Assembly (NCBI GenBank): GCA_964348185.1
Contig: CAYGBW010000088.1
Location: forward strand, 1 to 6,225
Direction of reading: 5' to 3'
From: CAYGBW01 sp964348185
GTDB lineage: Bacteria > Desulfobacterota > BSN033 > WVXP01
Length of the DNA: 6,225 nucleotides
Part shown: positions 1 through 4,650 of the stretch, piece after piece
Position numbering within the stretch: position 1 is the first letter of the stretch
How the letters are laid out: the number at the start of each line of letters is the position of its first letter
Made by a program: the position numbers and the translations under genes
The notes under the pieces: generated by a model
What the model was told of the DNA's origin: nothing
Seen by the model: the letters and a program-made list of their open reading frames with translations, nothing else
The model's database searches: none

Positions 1-504
1 ATCGATTTCATCGAGACTTCTGACCGTTTTCCCAAGGATGGTTTTCCCCTTCGCCCCGGCGTCATCATCGACGATCGCGACGAGTTCCATGCCAGTTCCC
101 TGAAGGGTGATATAGGCAACCTCCATCTCCTCGCTCACACCGCAGAAAACGACCCGCCTCACCCCCTCCGAAGCCATCTCGTAAAACTTCTCTGCGAACA
201 TGGACTTGAGCCTTCCGTAATGGTGAATGTTATAGGACAGAAATGTCAGGGTGAGTTTGGCCTTTTCTGCAAATCCCTTCGGGGTGACATAGTACCCGAT
301 CCTCCGGGGAGGAAGCTTTCTCAACCTGATCCATCCCCGCCGGACCATCCGTTTGAGGCATGCATTGGTCACCCCGAGGGCGATGCCAAACTTGTGGGAT
401 AGTTCTCTCTGGGAGAGATTTGGGGTCTTCTCCAACTCTTGCAGAAACTGGAGATCCCGCATCGATTCGGAGGGTCTAAAAAGGCCGTTTGTTCCCTCAG
501 CCAT
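1..504 (-). CDS. Winged-helix (MarR/EPS-associated type) transcriptional regulator with Rossmann-like C-terminal segment, partial
   Basis: The frame is open from an ATG at 504 to the left edge (168 codons, no stop), so the C-terminus is missing. Residues about 16-78 form a winged helix-turn-helix: NLSQRELSHKFGIALGVTNA is the typical DNA-reading helix pair, followed by KRMVRRGWIRL and the wing ending YYVTPKGF. This pattern is that of small MarR-like regulators found beside exopolysaccharide genes. Residues about 116-168 (RRVVFCGV..., then ELVAIVDDDAGAKGKTILG and VRSLDEI) look like half of a Rossmann fold. The DDD...GK.ILGK.V pattern recalls the N-terminal domain of PglD-type sugar acyltransferases, so a nucleotide-sugar or dinucleotide ligand is possible (inference). 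A TGA lies in frame just upstream. The ATG is preferred over a TTG five codons earlier because GGGAT sits upstream of it. A promoter and a double inverted repeat lie 86-145 bp upstream, suggesting autoregulation. Confidence 0.8.
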   Translation of the reverse strand, partial: MAEGTNGLFRPSESMRDLQFLQELEKTPNLSQRELSHKFGIALGVTNACLKRMVRRGWIRLRKLPPRRIGYYVTPKGFAEKAKLTLTFLSYNIHHYGRLKSMFAEKFYEMASEGVRRVVFCGVSEEMEVAYITLQGTGMELVAIVDDDAGAKGKTILGKTVRSLDEID

Positions 505-589
505 GGGCTTATCCCGTGGCAAACCTCACGTTATTCGCCTTCTTAAAACAGGCCCTTTGTCAGAATTCACGCGAGTCCGACAAAAAAGC

Positions 590-619
590 GTTCATTTCAT
601 GAACGTTCATTCTGTGAAC
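590..619. promoter_or_regulatory. Tandem 15-bp inverted repeats, probable repressor operator
   Basis: Two inverted repeats abut with no gap: GTTCATTTCATGAAC (590-604, arms perfect over 6 bp) and GTTCATTCTGTGAAC (605-619, arms perfect over 5 bp). Both share GTTCA...TGAAC arms at identical spacing. On the minus strand they start 1 bp after the -10 box at 621-626 and cover the expected transcription start, which is where a repressor would block. The nearest downstream gene is the winged-helix regulator, so self-repression is the simplest reading (inference). Confidence 0.65.
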
Positions 620-620
620 A

Positions 621-649
621 TTAATAGCAGACAGAATCGGGAAAGTCAA
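621..649 (-). promoter_or_regulatory. Sigma70-type promoter for the winged-helix regulator
   Basis: Read on the minus strand, the -35 is TTGACT (649-644, 5 of 6 consensus), the spacer is exactly 17 bp, and the -10 is TATTAA (626-621). The start point should fall near 613-615, inside the double inverted repeat. This leaves a leader of about 110 nt before the ATG at 504. Confidence 0.65.
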
Positions 650-687
650 GTAAAACTTTGAAAAAATGTGACAAGAAAGCAAAAACC

Positions 688-712
688 GCCTCATCGATGA
701 AGTGGCTGAGGC
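688..712 (-). terminator. Possible weak intrinsic terminator downstream of the GT9 gene
   Basis: On the minus strand GCCTCA pairs with TGAGGC (6 bp, 13-nt loop) and is followed by GGTTTTTGC. It lies about 85 nt past the GT9 stop. The stem is short, the loop is large and the T tract is only five, so this is tentative. Confidence 0.3.
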
Positions 713-771
713 AAACCTGTCAGAAGCCTGAGCCGTCAAGAATGTGAATGCCGACCAATGAGGGCTGAACG

Positions 772-787
772 CCGCCAGGATTGGCGG
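772..787. other. Stem-loop 10 nt after the GT9 stop codon
   Basis: CCGCCA pairs with TGGCGG around a GGAT loop, giving a perfect 6-bp GC-rich stem. On the minus strand the T run lies before the stem, not after it, so it does not fit an intrinsic terminator. It could stabilise the 3' end of the GT9 transcript or take part in rho-dependent ending (inference). Confidence 0.4.
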
Positions 788-796
788 GAAAAAATC

Positions 797-1912
797 TCAC
801 GAGGCCGGCTTCACCTTTGAAAGAAGGTCCATGGCGCCTTTCAGGACGTCTTCATAGCTTATGGCTCTCAGACAATCGACTTCCTTGCAATTTCGGTCCC
901 GACACGGGCTGCATGGAAGGTCCTTTCTCACCTGAACCGATGGGGCGCCCTCATAAGGGGCATTGACGACCGGATCTGTAGGCCCGTATATCCCCACGAC
1001 CGGGACGCCCATGAGGGAAGCGATGTGCATAGGGCCGGTGTCGCCCCCTACATAGAGGTGGCAGTGTCGGTAGATACCTGCCAGCTGCTTCAGAGATCTC
1101 GTGGGACACGACACCACAGCGGGCGATCTCATCAGAGAACGGACCCGCTCGGCTGTCTCTCGCTCTTCAGGTCCCCAGGTCAAGAGAATTGAGGCCCCTA
1201 ACTCGTTGAAAAGACCATCAGCCAATCGCGCATAGTCCTCTGGAAACCATCGCTTGTAGCGGGTTTTCTCACTGGTTCCTGGATGAATGGCGATCAGGGG
1301 ATATTGAGCCAGGAGACCCTGCTTCTTAAGGAAATCGGTCGCATACCTGAGATCCTCAGGTGATATGTGGGGGGTGAGGTTAGAGCGCCTCGTGTCCAGG
1401 CCAACCCCTTGAAGGAGCCTCAGGTTTCTCTCAAAACGACTGATTGGACCGTTGGGCAGAGACACTCGCCGGTTGTTAAACAGGTAATTCCATTCCTTAC
1501 AGAATCCCTTCTCAAATCCCACACGGACCCCTGCGCCGCTTAGCATCGAGAGAATGCCACTTTTCAAAATACCGTGGAAGTCGATGACCAGGTCAAATTG
1601 CTTTTGGCGAAGTTTCCTGATAAATGGAATCCCTTCCTTACCGAGAGACAACCAACTCCCCCTCTCCAACCTTTCGGCCCAGGCTGTCCTTGGAAAAACG
1701 AGTATCTCAGCCAGCTCAGGCTGTCCCAGAAGAATGTCACTCGACTTTTCCTCCACCATCCAAGAGATTCTGGCCGAGGGGAAATGATTCTTGAGAACGG
1801 CAAGGCAGGGCAGCGTCCGGACCACGTCACCGATAGCGCTCAACCGGATCATCAGAATCCGTTTGAAAGACCGGTCTTTGATGCTCTTCTGATCTGAGCT
1901 ATTCCGGCTCAA
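797..1912 (-). CDS. Glycosyltransferase family 9, heptosyltransferase-like (WaaC/WaaF type)
   Basis: The 371-residue product has the length and order of motifs of ADP-heptose:LPS heptosyltransferases. These cytoplasmic GT-B enzymes add L-glycero-D-manno-heptose to the Kdo-lipid A core. Visible motifs are RLSAIGDVVRTLP (23-35), DFHG (111-114), HPGTSEKTRYKRW (210-222), GPEE (247-250), the family signature GGDTGPMHIAS (289-299) and GIYGPTDP (307-314). The GGDTG and GPTDP forms lean slightly towards WaaC, but the donor and acceptor cannot be fixed from motifs alone. A cysteine cluster (CSPCRDRNCKEVDC, 334-347) lies near the C-terminus, as in many members. The start is TTG at 1912, supported by AAGGAG five bases upstream. 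An ATG 20 codons further in (MIRLSAIGD) would also give a nearly complete domain but has no such site. The gene stands alone on this strand, upstream of the regulator. Confidence 0.9.
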   Translation of the reverse strand: MSRNSSDQKSIKDRSFKRILMIRLSAIGDVVRTLPCLAVLKNHFPSARISWMVEEKSSDILLGQPELAEILVFPRTAWAERLERGSWLSLGKEGIPFIRKLRQKQFDLVIDFHGILKSGILSMLSGAGVRVGFEKGFCKEWNYLFNNRRVSLPNGPISRFERNLRLLQGVGLDTRRSNLTPHISPEDLRYATDFLKKQGLLAQYPLIAIHPGTSEKTRYKRWFPEDYARLADGLFNELGASILLTWGPEERETAERVRSLMRSPAVVSCPTRSLKQLAGIYRHCHLYVGGDTGPMHIASLMGVPVVGIYGPTDPVVNAPYEGAPSVQVRKDLPCSPCRDRNCKEVDCLRAISYEDVLKGAMDLLSKVKPAS

Positions 1913-2057
1913 GACGACTCCTTGCTACAAGACTTTCAGTTCGCATTTGACGCCGGCGCTCTGCTGCGGCGTTATTCATGGGAGAAACGGCCCTAACGGC
2001 CTTTTCAGCCGGCTGTTGGGTTGAAAAGCAGGCCCAGTTGTGGAAGCCCGCCTTCAT
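1899..2057 (-). CDS. Doubtful small ORF (52 aa) overlapping the GT9 start
   Basis: An ATG at 2057 opens a 52-residue frame (begins MKAGFHNWACFSTQQP, ends SRLEPE) that stops 14 nt inside the GT9 gene. The frame is open further upstream to a TAA at 2124-2126, 74 codons in all. In that extension an in-frame ATT at 2105 lies five bases after AAGGAG (2111-2116); ATT is a very rare start. I do not recognise the sequence and no domain is visible. The DNA below it is full of short inverted repeats (2001-2028, 2006-2015, 1950-1972), so it may be a dispersed repeat that merely happens to be open. The overlap with the GT9 start would allow translational coupling if it is real. Confidence 0.25.
   Translation of the reverse strand: MKAGFHNWACFSTQQPAEKAVRAVSPMNNAAAERRRQMRTESLVARSRLEPE
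1918..1923 (-). promoter_or_regulatory. Ribosome-binding site deciding the TTG start of the GT9 gene
   Basis: On the minus strand AAGGAG ends five bases before TTG at 1912. It is the best ribosome-binding site near any candidate start of this gene and justifies the non-ATG start. Confidence 0.7.
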
Positions 2058-2122
2058 GTCGCTTCTGGCATGATCAGGATCCCCCTCTACTCCGTCCGAT
2101 CCAATCCTTGCTCCTTTCCGGC

Positions 2123-2128
2123 ATTATA
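2123..2128 (-). promoter_or_regulatory. Perfect -10 hexamer, possible promoter for the GT9 transcript
   Basis: On the minus strand TATAAT is followed 5 nt later by AAGGAG. The only -35-like hexamer (TTCACA) is 20 bp upstream, too far for a standard promoter, and there is no extended TGn. It is the best candidate upstream of the GT9 gene, but weak. Confidence 0.25.
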
Positions 2129-2596
2129 ACTCCATCAGTCGACAATCATGTGAAGCGATATTAGACGAAAGGGCCGGCCCTCTAAACCCTGTAAGAAAGT
2201 TCGAACGAGTTTTGAGACCCTTTCAGTTTGTGGGGGCTGGAGCCTATGGGGTCTGCTTCTCAGGTCTAGCCTAATTATCGGGGATACCACGGGCAAATAC
2301 AAGGTCCCCTCCCCGGTCTTGGCTTTTCCCTGGAAAGCTTTCTAGCCGATATGGGTTTTGTGCAGGGGGGATTTTCCCGGGCTGAGTCATTTGTCGAAGT
2401 GACCCGTTGAGGCATCAGGTTTATTCGCTTAATCAATTCTTGGCAAATAGGCAAGTAAAGCTAAACCCCGGCGAAGCAGAGGCGCCTTGTTTGAAGGCGT
2501 TTCGCTTTTCACAATTGAGAGCATGTCTGCTTTTCGTATTCAGACGTCACCCCGTTATACCCAGGAATGGCACACCGGAAGAAGGAGGGAAGAAGG
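2129..2596. other. Gene-poor stretch with scattered palindromes
   Basis: I find no convincing coding frame in either direction. Visible structure includes the 12-bp palindrome AGGGCCGGCCCT (2170-2181), GTTCGAAC (2199-2206), a 6-bp pairing AGACCC/GGGTCT (2215-2220 with 2249-2254), GAAAGCTTTC (2333-2342), and the hairpin at 2471-2509. A weak plus-strand promoter is possible at 2515-2542 (TTGAGA, 16 bp, TATTCA). No known riboswitch or tRNA is recognisable. Confidence 0.5.
2471..2509 (+). terminator. Candidate intrinsic terminator
   Basis: CGCCTT (2483-2488) pairs with AAGGCG (2494-2499) around a 5-nt loop. An outer GCGAA (2471-2475) pairs with TTCGC (2501-2505) across an asymmetric internal loop, and four Ts follow. 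The upstream transcript it would end is unknown, because no gene lies before it on this strand. A structured leader for the small ORF at 2597 is an alternative. Confidence 0.35.
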
Positions 2597-2746
2597 ATGG
2601 AAAAAGGCAAATCCAAATCTATGGAAGTTGCAATTGGCAGACCATTCGCGGAGTTCCGAGCCAACAGGGACGGATTGTATGGGAGAGAGAGCCACTCGAA
2701 ATGGCTCATCTCAAGATACGAACTTGCTATCGTATACATCATGTGA
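2597..2746 (+). CDS. Possible small protein, 49 aa, unknown function
   Basis: The ATG at 2597 is preceded by AAGGAGG (2582-2588) at 8-nt spacing, a full match to the 16S anti-Shine-Dalgarno. A weak promoter (TTGAGA, 16 bp, TATTCA at 2515-2542) would start transcription about 35 nt before that site. The product begins MEKGKSKSMEVAIGRPFAEF and ends in a hydrophobic run (ELAIVYIM). I recognise no family, cysteine pattern or signal peptide. The stop falls inside the 22-bp inverted repeat at 2731-2752. It could also be the broken 5' end of a lost gene, since the same frame has several stops soon after. The ribosome-binding site is the main argument in its favour. Confidence 0.35.
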   Translation: MEKGKSKSMEVAIGRPFAEFRANRDGLYGRESHSKWLISRYELAIVYIM

Positions 2747-2752
2747 TATACG
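2731..2752. repeat. 22-bp inverted repeat, possible operator
   Basis: CGTATA and TATACG arms flank a 10-bp centre containing CATG. On the plus strand TTGCTA (2725-2730), 17 bp, TATACG (2747-2752) form a weak promoter-like pair overlapping it, pointing towards the GT2 gene. Its role is inferred only. Confidence 0.3.
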
Positions 2753-3040
2753 CTGAATACCGGGGATGCCGAATTAAAATAGTAAACTCCAACGTTCTGG
2801 AGGGAGTTACGAAAGGATTACACCCGGAGGTGCCGACGCGAAGTCTCCAAGAGCTTTTGACATCTCGCTGGAGGCCTCTTACTTCAGACCTCGAAAAGGC
2901 TATGACGCTCGAAGCGCGGAGACGGAAATCCACGAATCTCGCAAGTACCTGCTCTTTCTCAACCTTAGCACATCTCCAACTGAGGGAAGATGGCCAAGCC
3001 TCGAGCTCCTTTCCAGCGCATCGGTTAGGAATTGACGACC
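2747..3040 (+). other. Stretch before the GT2 gene with no supported gene
   Basis: One frame (2778-3032) is open and ends with a TGA at 3033-3035 overlapping the GT2 start region, which would suit a coupled upstream gene. It has no ATG, GTG or TTG start, begins just after a TAA, and shows no recognisable motif. It is either non-coding leader or the worn 3' end of a lost gene. Confidence 0.4.
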
Positions 3041-3793
3041 GTGAAACTCTCGATTGTGATCCCAGTTTATAACGAACGTTGCTTCATCGCCAAGGTGCTC
3101 CAGCGCATACAGAGGGTGAATCTCAAAGGGGTCCAGAAAGAGATCGTCATCGTAGAGGATTTCTCCACTGATGGGACCCGAGAGTTTTTGCATGAAATCG
3201 CCCGTGCACAGGCAGATTCTAATCCGGAGGCATTTGATCTGATCGACCTAGGGGAAAGACTGGATATTACCAATACGAAGATTCTTTTTCAGAAGAAAAA
3301 TCAAGGAAAAGGCACAGCGTTGCGCAGAGGGTTCGATGAAGCTTCAGGCGATGTGATAGTCATACAGGACGCTGACCTGGAATACAACCCCGAGGAATAC
3401 CCGAAGCTCTTAGAGCCGATTCAGCAGGGAGTTGCAGATGTGGTCTATGGTTCCCGATTTCTCGGTGGCCCACCCCGGGTCTTGTACTTCTGGCATTACA
3501 TTGGCAATCGGTTTCTGACAATACTATCGAATATGTTGTCCCATCTGAATCTCACCGATACAGAAACCTGCTACAAGATGTTTCGCCGAGATGTGCTTGA
3601 TGCCCTGGAGATTAAGCAGAAACGCTTCGGAGTTGAGGCGGAGCTTACGGCCAAAATCGCTAGAATGGGCTGCCGGATACATGAGGTGCCGGTTTCCTAT
3701 TACGGACGCACCTATGCCGAAGGCAAAAAGATCGGCTGGAAAGATGGTGTGAAAACAATTTACTGCATTATCCGGTACAATCTATTCCCGTGA
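3041..3793 (+). CDS. Glycosyltransferase family 2, dolichyl-phosphate-mannose-synthase-like
   Basis: The 250-residue product is a soluble GT-A enzyme of the DPM1/polyprenyl-phosphate glycosyltransferase type. It probably moves a sugar from a nucleotide donor to a lipid phosphate carrier or another envelope acceptor at the inner membrane. Motifs in order are LSIVIPVYNE (3-12), VEDFSTDGT (38-46), QGKGTALRRGF (88-98), the metal-binding DAD (110-112), VYGSRF (135-140), LTDTETCYKMF (171-181), FGVEAELTAKI (196-206) and SYYGRTYAEGKKIGWKDG (219-236). No C-terminal membrane helices are present, unlike fused GtrA-type relatives. A GTG start at 3041 gives the canonical N-terminus MKLSIVIPVYNE and lies 10 nt after AGGA. 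A TTG at 3032 would add three residues, but it sits only 1 nt from that site. The usual DD.STDGT motif reads ED.STDGT here. The exact sugar is not predictable. Confidence 0.9.
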   Translation: MKLSIVIPVYNERCFIAKVLQRIQRVNLKGVQKEIVIVEDFSTDGTREFLHEIARAQADSNPEAFDLIDLGERLDITNTKILFQKKNQGKGTALRRGFDEASGDVIVIQDADLEYNPEEYPKLLEPIQQGVADVVYGSRFLGGPPRVLYFWHYIGNRFLTILSNMLSHLNLTDTETCYKMFRRDVLDALEIKQKRFGVEAELTAKIARMGCRIHEVPVSYYGRTYAEGKKIGWKDGVKTIYCIIRYNLFP

Positions 3794-4182
3794 CAGGGGA
3801 CGCCGTGGATTTCACTCACCGATCTGTTGCTGGCCGCTATTTCGCGCTTCACTGTCCCTTTCATTCCCCAGTTTGCATTTTTCGGCGCATTGGGCCTCTC
3901 CGCATTCTCAAGCCGGCGCAGTGGTTCGGCGGTGGCAATTGAATTCTAACTTCATAAAAGAGACCATAATGGATCAGGACTTCTCAACGAGGGTTAGGTA
4001 TGGGTTTTCGATTTTTGCCTCAAAAACAGAGCGAGTCACCCGGGGTCCGGGATTCCCAGCGTGAGATAATTACCGGTTTTTGAGGGTTCAGTGAACATTT
4101 GTTTCGTGGCTTCAGACGAAGAAGAAAGCCAAATCCTAGGTGCCAATCCAGCGACACCATGGGGTCAATTTGTGACCTCATC
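3794..4182. other. Intergenic region between GT2 and the cold-shock locus
   Basis: No convincing gene is seen. In the GT2 frame the sequence stays open for 51 codons after the TGA (to TAA 3947-3949) with a hydrophobic stretch. An ATG at 3969 opens a 31-codon frame with a weak ribosome site. There is a long inverted repeat at 4018-4085 and a short one, GTTCAGTGAAC (4087-4097). No terminator was found directly after the GT2 gene. Confidence 0.5.
4018..4085. repeat. Long-range inverted repeat (10-bp arms)
   Basis: CCTCAAAAAC (4018-4027) is exactly complementary to GTTTTTGAGG (4076-4085), with 48 nt between. The inner part is GC-rich and includes a TCAC/GTGA pairing, so a two-level hairpin could form. 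It may be a small mobile-element remnant or a structured RNA; nothing in the sequence decides. Confidence 0.4.
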
Positions 4183-4211
4183 TTGACAATTCCGGAAAAA
4201 GGGATTATATA
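4183..4211 (+). promoter_or_regulatory. Strong sigma70-type promoter before the cold-shock leader
   Basis: A perfect -35 TTGACA (4183-4188), a 17-bp spacer and -10 TATATA (4206-4211) in an A/T-rich context. The start point should be near 4218. The spacer contains the 8-bp palindrome TTCCGGAA (4190-4197 region). Confidence 0.75.
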
Positions 4212-4217
4212 TTATCA

Positions 4218-4291
4218 CTAATAGGTTGCAAAGAGTTTTGGTTTGGTAGAGAAACAAGCCGCATAGCTCTCAAGGCCATGCGGTTTTTTTT
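4218..4291 (+). ncRNA. Short leader RNA or independent small RNA ending in an intrinsic terminator
   Basis: Transcription from the promoter at 4183-4211 should run about 74 nt and meet a full intrinsic terminator before reaching the cold-shock gene. A second possible hairpin, GGTTTG (4240-4245) with CAAGCC (4255-4260, one G-U pair), shares two bases with the terminator stem, so the two compete. This fits either a free-standing small RNA of about 70 nt or an attenuator for the cold-shock gene. I do not recognise it as a known RNA family. Its 5' end is inferred from promoter spacing only. Confidence 0.5.
4259..4291 (+). terminator. Intrinsic terminator inside the cold-shock leader
   Basis: CCGCAT (4259-4264) pairs with ATGCGG (4278-4283), extendable by a G-U and two A-T pairs, and is followed directly by eight Ts (4284-4291). 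This is the clearest intrinsic terminator in the window. It lies 62 nt before the cold-shock ATG. Confidence 0.8.
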
Positions 4292-4353
4292 AAAGGAACC
4301 GGACCTGGGCTGTTGCATCTTATCAGTGCTAGAATGAAAGGGGGTGAGACGCA

Positions 4354-4554
4354 ATGCCCAAGGGTCAAGTCAAGTGGTTCAATGAGCAGAAGGGATTTGG
4401 ATTCATCTCCCGGGATGAGGGTGACGATCTATTCGTTCACTATTCCTCCATCAAGCAGGACGGATTCAAGGTCCTCTATGAAGGGGACACGGTGGAGTTT
4501 GAAATCGCTCAGGGCAAGAAGGGGTTGCAAGCGGTTGACGTGGTCAAGTGCTAA
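4354..4554 (+). CDS. Cold-shock domain protein (CspA family)
   Basis: The 66-residue product is a complete single cold-shock domain of normal length. It is a five-stranded OB fold that binds single-stranded RNA or DNA and acts as an RNA chaperone in the cytoplasm. GQVKWFNEQKGFGFIS (residues 4-19) holds the RNP1 motif KGFGFI, and DDLFVHYSSI (24-33) holds the RNP2 motif. The end reads KKGLQAVDVVKC, as is usual. The ATG at 4354 follows AGGGGGTGAG at good spacing. The 5' leader is long (about 135 nt from the inferred start point) and contains a terminator, so expression probably depends on read-through or on a promoter I could not identify. Family members in E. coli act as antiterminators, which makes self-control thinkable (inference). 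The paralogue class (cspA, cspC and so on) cannot be assigned. Confidence 0.95.
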   Translation: MPKGQVKWFNEQKGFGFISRDEGDDLFVHYSSIKQDGFKVLYEGDTVEFEIAQGKKGLQAVDVVKC

Positions 4555-4575
4555 AGGCTGTGAAAGCGGAGGGTC

Positions 4576-4608
4576 AGACCCCGGGAGGCGGGAGGAGCCC
4601 CGGGGTCT
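4576..4608 (+). terminator. Strong stem-loop after the cold-shock gene
   Basis: AGACCCCGGG (4576-4585) pairs perfectly with CCCGGGGTCT (4599-4608) around a 13-nt purine-rich loop. It starts 21 nt past the cold-shock stop. No T run follows (CTCCTTGTGTG), so it may serve as a 3' stabiliser or a partial terminator separating cold-shock and zinc-ribbon expression rather than a full stop. Confidence 0.45.
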
Positions 4609-4650
4609 CTCCTTGTGTGATTTGGCAGGAGACATCGGAGAGGGGAAGAG

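Noticed and set aside
1574..1897. Plus-strand frame of about 107 codons inside the GT9 gene
   Set aside because: Shadow of a clear GT9 gene; no ribosome site or motif.
2199..2206. GTTCGAAC as a tRNA T-loop
   Set aside because: No matching acceptor, D or anticodon stems around it.
2441..2510. Possible cyclic-di-GMP or other riboswitch
   Set aside because: The conserved core segments of the known classes are not present; only a generic hairpin is seen.
2857..2885. Perfect TTGACA as a promoter for the GT2 gene
   Set aside because: No acceptable -10 sequence at 15-19 bp downstream.
3032..3043. TTG at 3032 as the GT2 start
   Set aside because: It lies only one base after the AGGA site; GTG at 3041 gives the standard family N-terminus at a workable spacing.
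2407..3072. A 221-codon open frame on the plus strand starting with TTG
   Set aside because: No ribosome-binding site, no recognisable motif, low-complexity basic and serine composition; it overlaps the well-supported GT2 start in another frame.
3969..4064. 31-codon plus-strand frame
   Set aside because: Weak ribosome site, no motif, short enough to arise by chance.
4327..4335. Extended -10 (TGCTAGAAT) as a cold-shock promoter after the leader terminator
   Set aside because: The start point would fall inside the ribosome-binding site, giving an untranslatable or poorly translated message; no -35 is present.
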